Assembly: GCA_002319815.1 (NCBI GenBank)
Contig: DCFR01000077.1
Span: 6,753 to 50,009, forward strand
Direction: 5' to 3'
Length of the DNA stretch: 43,257 nt
Source: Megamonas sp. UBA1799
Lineage (GTDB): Bacteria; Bacillota; Negativicutes; Selenomonadales; Selenomonadaceae
The position numbers were made by a program, and so were the translations under genes. Below are positions 8,534 through 16,321 of this stretch, in pieces (position 1 is the stretch's first letter; each line of letters begins with the position of its first letter). The notes under the pieces are model-generated. The model saw only the letters and a list, made by a program, of their open reading frames with translations. It had not been told where the DNA came from and searched no databases.

Positions 8534-9343
8534 TTATTTACTCTTGACGATATACTCCCCGACAATCTTGTCGTAAGTACCATCCGCTTTAATCTTCTTC
8601 AGACCTTCATTAAACATTTTCAGCAGCTCGGCATTCTCGCCTTTTTTAACCGCAAACCCATATGAAGGCGGCGCAATCACCGAATCCACGGCAATCTTCA
8701 GCTTGCCCTGTTCACCGATCTTGATCTGATAATTAATGACCGGATAATCTTCCATCAGAAAATCTGCATTACCATTGGCAACAGCCAACATCATACTCGG
8801 CGAATCATCATAATAAGTGACGTTAAGGTTATACTTTGCCTGATTATCCTCGGCAAATTTAGCGCCTGTCGTCCCCTTCTTGACTGCAGCCGTCTTGCCG
8901 TTCAGGTCTTCAACTTTCTGGATGGATGTATTGTCTTTGCCGACGACAACCGCCAGCCCGGACTGAATATAACCGTCAGAAAAATCCACGGATTTTTTAC
9001 GTTCATCGGTAATATTCATCCCGGCAATCGCGCCGTCAATCTGCCCGGATACCAAACCAGGAATAATGCCGGAGAAATCCATCGGTTTCAGCTCATAATC
9101 AAACCCTTCGGCCTTGGCAATTGCCGCTAAAAGTTCCACATCAATCCCCTTGTACTTTCCATCGACTTCCATCGAGAACGGTGCATACTTGGCATCGCAG
9201 GCAATCGTATAATGTTTTGCCTTCGCTGCTCCCCCGGATGAAGAACTGCTGCTCTTCTCATCGCTGCCACAGCCAGCCAATGCTGCTCCGGCAAACACGA
9301 CCAAAGCCGCCATTGCCATAAACTTTTTAAACCCGCATTTCAT
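8534..9343 (-). CDS. Amino acid ABC transporter substrate-binding lipoprotein
   Basis: This 269-residue family 3 solute-binding lipoprotein has a signal peptide with lipobox LAGC near residue 24, then a Ser-rich linker. The binding fold opens with TIACDAKYAPFSM and contains MNITDERKKSVDFS, which holds the arginine that normally grips the amino acid carboxylate. The ATG at 9343 is chosen over one 10 codons upstream because AGGAGGGG precedes it. Glutamine/arginine-type specificity is likely but not provable here. First gene of the importer operon. Confidence 0.93.
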   Translation of the reverse strand: MKCGFKKFMAMAALVVFAGAALAGCGSDEKSSSSSSGGAAKAKHYTIACDAKYAPFSMEVDGKYKGIDVELLAAIAKAEGFDYELKPMDFSGIIPGLVSGQIDGAIAGMNITDERKKSVDFSDGYIQSGLAVVVGKDNTSIQKVEDLNGKTAAVKKGTTGAKFAEDNQAKYNLNVTYYDDSPSMMLAVANGNADFLMEDYPVINYQIKIGEQGKLKIAVDSVIAPPSYGFAVKKGENAELLKMFNEGLKKIKADGTYDKIVGEYIVKSK

Positions 9344-9364
9344 AAGAATCCCCTCCTGATTTTT

Positions 9365-9432
9365 TTCCGGCAATAAAAAAAGAGCAAAACGCGGAAGGTA
9401 AAATTACCTTCGAGCGTCTTTGCTCTCTTCCT
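9365..9432 (-). terminator. Strong attenuator-like terminator in the binding protein leader
   Basis: On the minus strand AGAGCAAA-GACGC and AAGGTAA pair with TTACCTT and GCG-TTTTGCTCT in one long, interrupted hairpin, followed by seven T. It lies between a good promoter and the gene start, so it would stop most transcripts of the importer unless relieved. It could alternatively end transcripts from 9568-9753. Confidence 0.7.
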
Positions 9433-9455
9433 TGCCATATCCGATTTATGAACTT

Positions 9456-9484
9456 ATTCTAGCACGCTGGTATGCAAAAGTCCA
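9456..9484 (-). promoter_or_regulatory. Promoter of the amino acid importer operon
   Basis: TGGACT (9484-9479), 17 bp, then TAGAAT (9461-9456) with a TGC extended -10 element. The transcript would begin near 9449 and immediately enter the terminator hairpin. Confidence 0.55.
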
Positions 9485-9567
9485 GAAATACATCGGCATG
9501 TTATACGATAAAAATCCGTCATATGCCAGAAAAATCCGTTATTTTTTTTACCAGCCGGCACAGCTCA

Positions 9568-9753
9568 TCAGTGACAGCCATGGTGAGGTCCGCCGCAGCC
9601 CTGCCCCTGCCCGTTCTGGTCTCCCTGCTGCCGGCAGTATGGAGGCCGGTTATTGTCTTGGCCATTCTGGCCGTCCTGCGCCTCAGCCGCCAGCACCGGA
9701 ACTGCGGATACCAGCAGCAATGCCGCCGTCAGCATCATAATCATCTTTTTCAT
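9568..9753 (-). CDS. Small secreted Gln/Asn/Gly-rich peptide with Cys/His tail
   Basis: This 61-residue product has a clear signal peptide (MKKMIMMLTAALLLVSA..VLAA, cleavage about residue 23). The short mature part is rich in Q, N, D and G. It ends CGGPHHGCH with another Cys about 14 residues earlier, giving three Cys and three His that could bind a metal. AGGAGG lies eight bases before the ATG. No known family is recognised. Its promoter has an OmpR-type direct repeat, and the neighbouring two-component system is the likely controller; the metal role is inference. Confidence 0.75.
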   Translation of the reverse strand: MKKMIMMLTAALLLVSAVPVLAAEAQDGQNGQDNNRPPYCRQQGDQNGQGQGCGGPHHGCH

Positions 9754-9782
9754 AAGTCATTCCTCCTTTAATTTCTATACTT

Positions 9783-9819
9783 GTATTATGACGGTTCTTT
9801 GTGTCAAAAATGTGTCAAA
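9783..9819 (-). promoter_or_regulatory. Direct-repeat activator box and -10 for the secreted peptide gene
   Basis: On the minus strand TTGACACA occurs twice with starts 11 bp apart (within 9800-9819), and 11 bp later comes TAATAC (9788-9783). No -35 is correctly spaced. This is the layout of PhoB/OmpR-family activator sites, so the response regulator at 10219 is the obvious candidate. Confidence 0.5.
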
Positions 9820-9838
9820 TTTTCTCACTCATGTTTTT

Positions 9839-10054
9839 TTACCAATATTTTTTTCCCGCCCGAATCCAATTCCAATGCCAGACAATATGCAGCAAAATAC
9901 CCCCGGCCATGAGATAGCCGCTGTAAAGATGCCAGGTTCGCAGCGCCCCTTTCATCCCCCGGCTGAAAAGATGAAAATCCAGGATGATCCCAGTGCCGAT
10001 ACAGACCACAACTGTCAAAAATAATAAACTGTCAAGAATATAATGTTGTTTCAT
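9839..10054 (-). CDS. Small DUF4405-like membrane protein
   Basis: This 71-residue protein has two hydrophobic helices (about 7-26 and 42-60) and histidines in TWHLYSG, LLHIVWHWNW. It resembles the DUF4405 family, small membrane proteins related to b-type cytochrome domains, so heme binding by the paired histidines is possible. The RBS AGGGGGA precedes the ATG. It is transcribed divergently from the two-component system and lies 85 bp before the secreted peptide gene. Confidence 0.75.
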   Translation of the reverse strand: MKQHYILDSLLFLTVVVCIGTGIILDFHLFSRGMKGALRTWHLYSGYLMAGGILLHIVWHWNWIRAGKKYW

Positions 10055-10096
10055 AATTTTTCCCCCTGTTTTAAACTACTATAAAGATACATAAAA

Positions 10097-10125
10097 ATTA
10101 TGGCAGATTGATGTTTTTTCGTCAA
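10097..10125 (-). promoter_or_regulatory. Promoter of the DUF4405-like gene
   Basis: TTGACG (10125-10120), 17 bp, CATAAT (10102-10097). A second half-site (ATCACA) lies about ten bases upstream of the TTGACG. The region is shared with the divergent two-component operon. Confidence 0.55.
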
Positions 10126-10218
10126 ATTTTGTGATACAGTAAAAAGAACATAAAGCCGCCACAAAAATCAGTTACCATAAAGCTATTCGGAACGGAAACG
10201 CAAAGGAGGTTATCCCTG

Positions 10219-10908
10219 ATGATCCGCATGCTGATTGCCGATGATAATGCGGCGATTACCAAAATTCTGGCTGGGTTTGCCCAGCGTGACGGCTGTGAAG
10301 TCACAACCGTCGCTGACGGCGAGGCGGTATTGCGCGCATTTCACAGCCGTCCCTATGATATTATTCTGCTTGATGTTATGATGCCAAAAAAAGACGGCTT
10401 TGCCGTTTGTCGGGAACTGCGGTCCAAATCGGATATTCCCATCATCATGATTACCGCCCGCAGTGAAGACTATGACCGCATCATGGGGCTGGACATCGGC
10501 GCCGATGATTATATCGTCAAACCTTTTTCCGCTGCCGAAGTCATGGCCAGAGTCCGCGCCGTTCTCCGCCGGCTGGAACGCACGTCGCCGGAAACCGGCG
10601 AAACAGCTCTTTGCTGCGGCAATTTGCGCGTGGAGCCGTCGGCCTCGCGCGCCTTTATCGACAAGCAGCCGCTGCCGCTGACCCGCAAGGAATTTGACTT
10701 GCTCTGCCTGCTGCTGGAAAACAAGGGCCGGGTCTTTTCCCGCGACCACTTGTTGGACCGCCTCTGGGGCGCCGATTATTACGGCGACACCCGTACGGTG
10801 GATTCACATATCAAACGCCTGCGGGCGAAACTCGATGCTGTTCCGCATGACGGCTGGCAGATCAAAACAATCTGGGGTGTCGGTTACATGTTCGAGGTAA
10901 TGCAATGA
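10219..10908 (+). CDS. OmpR-family response regulator
   Basis: The 229-residue product has a receiver domain with acidic pair DD at residues 8-9, the phosphoacceptor Asp in LLDVMMPKKDG (about residue 52) and Lys in VKPFS (about 103). A winged-helix DNA-binding domain follows from about residue 130, with LTRKEFDLLCLL and GDTRTVDSHIKRLRAK. AAAGGAGG lies upstream of the ATG. It overlaps the kinase start by four bases (ATGA), so they form a cognate pair. Likely targets are the TTGACACA repeats by the divergent small genes. Confidence 0.95.
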   Translation: MIRMLIADDNAAITKILAGFAQRDGCEVTTVADGEAVLRAFHSRPYDIILLDVMMPKKDGFAVCRELRSKSDIPIIMITARSEDYDRIMGLDIGADDYIVKPFSAAEVMARVRAVLRRLERTSPETGETALCCGNLRVEPSASRAFIDKQPLPLTRKEFDLLCLLLENKGRVFSRDHLLDRLWGADYYGDTRTVDSHIKRLRAKLDAVPHDGWQIKTIWGVGYMFEVMQ

Positions 10909-12521
10909 AACACAAACTCACTCGCCAGCTGGTACTCTATTTTTCTGTCACCCTGTTGGTTTTTTCTCTGCTGATTGGAACGCTTTTTTATATTTTATTT
11001 GAACGTTACACAACCCGGCTGCACATCGAAGATCTGCAACAACGGGCGGCAGCCATCGCTGACACCATATCGGCACTGCCGGACTATGCCAGTTGGCAGC
11101 AGCAGCGCGCTCAAGCCCCGCGGAATGCGGCTCCCTCCAGCAGCGGAGAGCATCGCTACGCTATGCATGGCATGATGCATGGTATGCACCAGACCAATTC
11201 CGGCTCCCCCGACGACCGCTGCCGCTATCAGACGAATGTGATCAGTGAAGGCAATGATGACAGCGGTCTGGCGGCCTATCTGCACCTGCTGAATGACAGC
11301 GCCCGCAGCGAAGTATGGATTGTCGATGAAAAAGCGCGAACAATTTCCCTCTACGGACAAACCTCGGCCTCTTCTTATGATGAACTTCCCGATGGTGCTG
11401 AACAGCTCATTGAATCTGTCTTTGATAATGAGCTCAGCGTCAGTCAGGAATTCAGTTCTCTATTAGGCGCGCCGTCCATCACCGTCGGCGCGCCGATTCG
11501 CGATGCCAGCGGTCAGGTCATTGCCGCTTTGCTGCTGCACCGAACGCTGCGCGATATGCAACAAACAGAAACCGGCGGATTTTTGATTCTGGCAGCGTGC
11601 CTGGGCGTCGCTTTCCTTCTGTCCATTGTTTTGAGCCTGCTGCTGGCCCGACGCTTTATTCGTCCGCTGCAGCGCATGGAAAAAACTGCCGCCGCGCTGG
11701 CAGAAGGTCAATATACTTTTCGGACCGGCATTGTGCAGGACGACGAAATTGGCTCTCTGGCTACAAGCCTTGATATGCTGGCCGAACGTCTTGCCGCGGC
11801 CGCACAGGAAAGCGCCCATCTCGACCAGATGCGGCAAAATTTCATCACCAGCATTTCCCACGAACTGCGCACGCCAATCACCGTGCTGCGCGGATCGCTG
11901 GAAGCGCTGGAAGCCGGCCTTATCAACAGTGAAACAGAAAAGCAGGAGTACCTGCAGCAGATGTCCCATACCGCCCTGCACATGCAGCGACTCATCAATG
12001 ACCTGCTGGAACTTTCCCGGCTGCAAAACCCTGACTTTTCGATTGAAAAAGCTCCCATGAATCTCAGCGATGCCCTGCAGGATGCCATCCATGCTCTGCG
12101 CCGTATCGCCTCGCCGCGAGGAATCAGCATCAACAGTCCCGAACCGCTGCCGCTCATTCGCTGCTGCGGCGATTATGGGCGCATCCGGCAAATGTTCATG
12201 ATCATTCTTGACAATGCCGTAAAATTTTCTCCCGATGCGAGTCCTATCGAAATTATCATCAAAGCCGATAACGGTCGCTGGATGATCGCGATCCAGGATC
12301 ACGGCTGCGGCATCAGCGCCGACGAACTGCCGCATATTTTTGAACGATTTCATCGGACCCGTTCCACAAATAATGCCGAGGGAACCGGTCTGGGATTATC
12401 CATTGCCCGGCACATCGCAGTCCGACACGCCATGCAGCTGCATTGTGAAAGCCAACCTGGAAACGGCGCTCGCTTTACCTTTGCCGGAACTATAACCGAA
12501 CAGGAGGAACCTGACCATTGA
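10905..12521 (+). CDS. Membrane sensor histidine kinase with Met/His-rich sensor loop
   Basis: Order in the 538 residues: TM1 (8-33), extracytoplasmic domain (34-222), TM2 (225-248), HAMP (about 250-300), HisKA with the phospho-His in SISHELRTPI (His319), and a HATPase domain (DNAVKFSP, GCGISADELP, GTGLGLSIARH). The external domain has a patch at 83-95 with four His and four Met (HRYAMHGMMHGMH), which looks suited to Cu, Ag or a similar metal. It partners the upstream regulator. The metal signal is inferred from composition, not shown. Confidence 0.93.
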   Translation: MKHKLTRQLVLYFSVTLLVFSLLIGTLFYILFERYTTRLHIEDLQQRAAAIADTISALPDYASWQQQRAQAPRNAAPSSSGEHRYAMHGMMHGMHQTNSGSPDDRCRYQTNVISEGNDDSGLAAYLHLLNDSARSEVWIVDEKARTISLYGQTSASSYDELPDGAEQLIESVFDNELSVSQEFSSLLGAPSITVGAPIRDASGQVIAALLLHRTLRDMQQTETGGFLILAACLGVAFLLSIVLSLLLARRFIRPLQRMEKTAAALAEGQYTFRTGIVQDDEIGSLATSLDMLAERLAAAAQESAHLDQMRQNFITSISHELRTPITVLRGSLEALEAGLINSETEKQEYLQQMSHTALHMQRLINDLLELSRLQNPDFSIEKAPMNLSDALQDAIHALRRIASPRGISINSPEPLPLIRCCGDYGRIRQMFMIILDNAVKFSPDASPIEIIIKADNGRWMIAIQDHGCGISADELPHIFERFHRTRSTNNAEGTGLGLSIARHIAVRHAMQLHCESQPGNGARFTFAGTITEQEEPDH

Positions 12522-13321
12522 TAAAAACAACTTCTTCGGCCATGAAAACCGTATTGACCATCGCCGGATCAGATGCATCCGGCGGCGCTGGGATTCAGGC
12601 CGATATAAAAACCATCACTGCGCATAAAATGTATGCGATGAGCGCCATTACCGCTCTCACCGCGCAGAATACGCTTGGCGTCAGCGGCATTCTTAGAACC
12701 CCGCCCGATTTTATCCAACAACAAATCGACTGCATTTTCAACGATATCCGTCCGGATGCCATCAAAATTGGCATGGTCGGCGACGCCGGCGCGATCGCGG
12801 CTATTGCCGGCGCGCTGCGCTGCCATGCCGCAAAAAACATTGTTCTTGATCCGGTGATGATCGCAACCAGCGGCTGCCGCTTACTGGCGTCAGAGGCAGT
12901 CGCCGCGCTGCAGAAAGATCTGCTGCCGCTCGCCGCCGTCATCACGCCCAACCTGCCGGAAGCCGAAGTGCTGTCCGGCCTAAAAATTGATTCCCGCGCC
13001 GATATGCTCACCGCTGCCCGACAGCTGGCCGGCCGTTTCCCCGGCGGCATTCTGATTAAAGGCGGCCATTTACCGGATACCGCCGATGATCTTTTATTTT
13101 GGCAAAAGGTTCCCTACTGGTTTCCCGGTACAAAAATACCAACCGCCAATACACACGGCACCGGCTGCACTTTATCGTCGGCAATTGCCTGCGGACTGGC
13201 TGCGGGAATGGCACTGCCCGTCGCTGTCCGTCAGGCGAAAACGTACCTGACCGGAGCTTTGGCTGATGGTCTTGCGCTCGGGCACGGAAACGGCCCCCTA
13301 AACCATATGTATAACTTATAA
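12518..13321 (+). CDS. thiD: Hydroxymethylpyrimidine/phosphomethylpyrimidine kinase
   Basis: It phosphorylates HMP and HMP-P in thiamine synthesis. The ribokinase-like fold shows AGSDASGGAGIQADIKT near the N-terminus, KIGMVGD, and the ATP/anion-hole motif NTHGTGCTLSSAIA near residue 210. The TTG start overlaps the kinase stop (TTGA) and has AGGAGG ten bases upstream; an internal ATG at 12542 matches the usual family start and is the alternative. No other thi gene or TMP riboswitch is seen, so the reason for coupling it to the sensor kinase is unclear. Confidence 0.9.
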   Translation: MIKTTSSAMKTVLTIAGSDASGGAGIQADIKTITAHKMYAMSAITALTAQNTLGVSGILRTPPDFIQQQIDCIFNDIRPDAIKIGMVGDAGAIAAIAGALRCHAAKNIVLDPVMIATSGCRLLASEAVAALQKDLLPLAAVITPNLPEAEVLSGLKIDSRADMLTAARQLAGRFPGGILIKGGHLPDTADDLLFWQKVPYWFPGTKIPTANTHGTGCTLSSAIACGLAAGMALPVAVRQAKTYLTGALADGLALGHGNGPLNHMYNL

Positions 13322-13338
13322 ATGAATACTTCATTTAT

Positions 13339-13416
13339 CCAGAGACGCAGTCACTTTTTACCCACCTTTTGTAGAGGCCGACGTATTAGCGCAAGGTTGT
13401 CACGCGGATAAAAAAA
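13339..13416 (+). repeat. Diverged intergenic repeat, copy 1
   Basis: Shares, in the same order and nearly the same spacing, the blocks CCAGAG, CAGTC, CTTT, TATTAG, CAAG and CGGATAAAAA with 43006-43080. About two thirds of positions agree by eye, with a few single-base indels. It has no open frame common to both copies. Origin unknown. Confidence 0.5.
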
Positions 13417-13565
13417 ACCTCCGCCGGATGACGTTTCCAGCAATTTATTGTATAATAGAAGCGTTATCCTACCGGGGGATTTCTTTTATTATGAGACGAC
13501 TGCCAAAACATTGCTGATTAGTTGCCAGCATGACAGCCCAAACTTGTTTTTCTGCGAAAAATTGA

Positions 13566-13594
13566 TTGACAAGAATTGTTTCTCATAGTATTAT
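13566..13594 (+). promoter_or_regulatory. Promoter of metNIQ
   Basis: TTGACA, a 17 bp spacer and TATTAT, 43 bp before the metN ATG. Confidence 0.75.
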
Positions 13595-13636
13595 TTAAAA
13601 CATATCGGAATACAATGAATTGGAAGTGAGAGAGAA

Positions 13637-14695
13637 ATGATTGAACTCTCGCAAATTGAAAAGGTTTATGACAGCCCGTCCGGACCGGTTCCTGCCTTAA
13701 AGGGCATCAACCTGCGCATCGAACGCGGCGAAATTTACGGCATCATCGGCCTCAGCGGGGCCGGCAAGTCAACCCTGATCCGCTGTATCAATATGTTGGA
13801 GCGCCCCACTAAGGGCAAGGTCATTGTCGATGGGAAAGATATGACGGCGATGAATGAGCGCGAACTGCGGCAGGCCCGCAAAAATATTGGAATGATTTTT
13901 CAGCATTTCAACCTCTTGTCTTCGGCTACGGTTTACGACAATATCGCTTTTCCGCTGCGGCTGGTCCACATGGATGAAAAAGAAGTCCGGGCTAAAGTGG
14001 AACCATTGCTGGAACTCGTCAGTCTGAAAGAAAAAGCACAGCAGTATCCATCCCAGCTTTCCGGCGGCCAAAAGCAGCGTGTTGGCATTGCGCGGGCTTT
14101 GGCAAGCGAACCGAAAGTGTTGCTCTGTGATGAAGCCACTTCGGCGCTTGATCCACAGACCACCAAAGCGATTCTGGAACTGATTCGCGATATCAATCAA
14201 AAGCTGGCGCTGACCGTTGTCGTCATTACGCACGAGATGCAGGTAATTCGCGATATCTGCGATAAAGTCGCCGTCATTGAAAACGGCGTCATCGCCGAAG
14301 AAGGCAGCGTCCTCGAGGTCTTTACCAATCCCCGCGAACCAATTACCAAGGAATTTATCAGCGTCCAAATGAGCAATGAACTGCCGGCGGCTTTTCGCGG
14401 CGGCGAGATTTCTCAAGAGCCGGTAGCCGGTCGGCCGCTGCTGGTGCGTCTGACTTTCATCGGCGAATCGGCGGATGATCCGGTCATTGCCGGACTGATA
14501 AAAAATTCAAACGCCGAAATCAGCATCTTATTCGGCAATATCGATCAAATCAAAAATACCCCGTATGGCCGCATGATAATCGGTATCACCGGTCAGCCGG
14601 CAGACATCGAGCAGGCACTGGCCTATCTGCAGCAGCGGGATCTCAGAATCGAGGTGATCGGCTATGTCGCCAGACATGACCGCGCTGCTTCTTAA
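13637..14695 (+). CDS. metN: Methionine ABC transporter ATP-binding protein
   Basis: The 352-residue ATPase of the MetNIQ methionine importer shows Walker A GLSGAGKST, signature LSGGQKQR, Walker B VLLCDEATSALDP and H-loop ITHEM. A C-terminal NIL domain (about 265-345), which binds methionine and inhibits transport in this family, is present. It overlaps metI by 32 bp. The sulfur amino acid substrate is assigned by family and by the complete operon. Confidence 0.95.
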   Translation: MIELSQIEKVYDSPSGPVPALKGINLRIERGEIYGIIGLSGAGKSTLIRCINMLERPTKGKVIVDGKDMTAMNERELRQARKNIGMIFQHFNLLSSATVYDNIAFPLRLVHMDEKEVRAKVEPLLELVSLKEKAQQYPSQLSGGQKQRVGIARALASEPKVLLCDEATSALDPQTTKAILELIRDINQKLALTVVVITHEMQVIRDICDKVAVIENGVIAEEGSVLEVFTNPREPITKEFISVQMSNELPAAFRGGEISQEPVAGRPLLVRLTFIGESADDPVIAGLIKNSNAEISILFGNIDQIKNTPYGRMIIGITGQPADIEQALAYLQQRDLRIEVIGYVARHDRAAS

Positions 14696-15317
14696 AGCGC
14701 TGGGAGAAACTGTCCGCATGGTTGTGATTGCCATGCTGGCCGCCAGCGTCATCGGCATCCCGCTCGGCGTGCTGCTTGTAACGACGGCCCGGCATCAGAT
14801 TCTGGAATGCGTGCCGTTTAACCGCATCTTAGCCGGCGTCGTGAATGCTGTCCGTTCTATCCCGTTTATTATCCTGATGGTAGCCATTATTCCGGTGACC
14901 CGGCTGATTGTCGGCACATCCATTGGAACGACGGCAGCCATGGTGCCTTTGACCATTGCCGCGATCCCTTTTATTGGACGCCAAGTGGAAACTTCTCTCC
15001 GGGAAGTACCCGAGGGAATCATTGAAGCCGCCCTGTCCATGGGCGCTTCCCCCTTGCAGATTATCTGGCACGTTTATCTGCCGGAGGCCATGCCGGGAAT
15101 TATCTCCCAGCTCACCACGGTTATCATCGGGCTGGTGGGTGCTTCTGCTATGGCCGGCGCGATCGGCGGCGGCGGGCTGGGCGATCTGGCCATCCGCTAT
15201 GGCTATCAAAGATTCCGTCCCGAAGTGATGCTGGCCACGGTCATCGTATTGATCATTCTGGTACAGGTGGTACAATTCGCCGGTAATACGATTGCCCGGC
15301 GGCTCAACAAAAAGTAA
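14664..15317 (+). CDS. metI: Methionine ABC transporter permease
   Basis: This 217-residue inner-membrane protein has about five hydrophobic spans and the EAA-type loop PEGIIEAALSMGASPLQIIWHVYLPEA that contacts MetN. The ATG lies inside the end of metN, preceded by GAGGTG, so translation is coupled. Length and the GLVGASAMAGAIGGGGLGDL block are typical of MetI. Confidence 0.95.
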   Translation: MSPDMTALLLKALGETVRMVVIAMLAASVIGIPLGVLLVTTARHQILECVPFNRILAGVVNAVRSIPFIILMVAIIPVTRLIVGTSIGTTAAMVPLTIAAIPFIGRQVETSLREVPEGIIEAALSMGASPLQIIWHVYLPEAMPGIISQLTTVIIGLVGASAMAGAIGGGGLGDLAIRYGYQRFRPEVMLATVIVLIILVQVVQFAGNTIARRLNKK

Positions 15318-15380
15318 ACGGAGCTTTTCCGCTGATAACGGAAAGCGTCCCTTACCTATAAAAATAAAGGAGGACTCTCT

Positions 15381-16220
15381 ATGAAAAAACTCGTTCTTAT
15401 TCTTACCGGGCTGTTGCTGGCAACTTTTGCCCTGGCCGGCTGCGGCGGCGATAACAAACCGGCAGCCAGCACATCCTCTTCTTCCGGCAGCAGTGCCAAG
15501 ACCGTGCTGAAAGTCGGTGCTACCCCCGTCCCGCACGCAGAAATTCTTGAAATCGTTAAACCGATTTTAGCGAAACAGGGTATTGATCTGCAGGTCATTG
15601 AATTCAGCGATTATGTCCAGCCGAACCTCGCACTTAATGACAAAGAGCTCGATGCTAATTTCTTCCAGCATGAGCCGTATCTCGACAACTTTACCTCCGA
15701 GCATACCGACGTAAAACTGGTAAGTGCCGGCGGCATTCACATCGAACCGATGGGCATCTATTCCAAGAAAATTAAGGCACTGAATGAACTTAAAGATGGC
15801 GCATCCATTGCGATCCCGAACGATCCGACCAACGGCGGCCGTTCGCTGCTGCTGCTGGAAAAAGCCGGTCTGCTGAAGCTTCGCGAGGGCGCTGGCGTCA
15901 AGGCCACAGTGCAAGATATCACCAGCAATCCGAAGAACCTCAAGTTCCAGGAAGTAGAAGCGGCACAGGTACCGCGTACTCTGGATGATGTTGACGCCGC
16001 CGTTATTAACACGAATTTTGCTATGCAGGTAAATCTCGTGCCGACGAAAGACGCTTTATTCATGGAAGATAATACATCTCCATATGTAAACATTGTCGCT
16101 GTTCGTGCCGGTGATCAGGACCGCCCGGAAATCCAGGCACTGATGAAAGCATTGAAATCAGACGAAGTTAAAAACTTTATCAATGAAAAATATAAAGGCG
16201 CGATTGTTCCGGCTTTTTAA
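15381..16220 (+). CDS. metQ: Methionine-binding lipoprotein (NlpA family)
   Basis: This 279-residue binding protein delivers methionine to MetNI. The signal peptide ends in lipobox LAGC (Cys21), followed by a Ser/Gly linker. Mature blocks VGATPVPHAEILE, LDANFFQHEPYLD and IPNDPTNGGRSL are characteristic of the NlpA/MetQ family. AAAGGAGG precedes the ATG. The 63 bp gap after metI holds a small hairpin without a T-run. D- or L-methionine preference cannot be told. Confidence 0.95.
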   Translation: MKKLVLILTGLLLATFALAGCGGDNKPAASTSSSSGSSAKTVLKVGATPVPHAEILEIVKPILAKQGIDLQVIEFSDYVQPNLALNDKELDANFFQHEPYLDNFTSEHTDVKLVSAGGIHIEPMGIYSKKIKALNELKDGASIAIPNDPTNGGRSLLLLEKAGLLKLREGAGVKATVQDITSNPKNLKFQEVEAAQVPRTLDDVDAAVINTNFAMQVNLVPTKDALFMEDNTSPYVNIVAVRAGDQDRPEIQALMKALKSDEVKNFINEKYKGAIVPAF

Positions 16221-16242
16221 AAATCCGGAATGCAGCCTGAAT

Positions 16243-16283
16243 GAAAGAGTCCGGACGGGAATTTTCCCGTCCGGACTCTTTTG
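16243..16283. terminator. Bidirectional terminator between metQ and the carboxypeptidase gene
   Basis: AAAGAGTCCGGACGGGAA is followed directly by its complement and TTTT; the stem is perfect and flanked by A-run and T-run, so it serves both converging genes. Confidence 0.9.
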
Positions 16284-16321
16284 CTTTTCTATCCTATTCT
16301 TTTTTATTTGTCCCGATACTC

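Larger units (their letters stand above)
13322..13636 (+). other. Intergenic region between thiD and metN
   Basis: This 315 bp stretch holds four things. There is an AT-rich palindrome ATAAATGAA-tac-TTCATTTAT (13318-13338) at the thiD stop, without a T-run. A 78 bp sequence (13339-13416) is also present near the window end. A possible promoter, ATGACG-17-TATAAT (13428-13456), precedes a nine-codon reading frame (13491-13517). The metN promoter lies at 13566-13594. No SAM riboswitch or T-box was recognised. Confidence 0.6.

Noticed and set aside
11463..12353. 296-codon minus-strand frame inside the sensor kinase gene
   Set aside because: It is an antisense shadow of conserved kinase domains with no start signals.
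13322..13636. SAM riboswitch or T-box before metNIQ
   Set aside because: No S-box core, specifier loop or T-box sequence was found, and there is no terminator next to metN.
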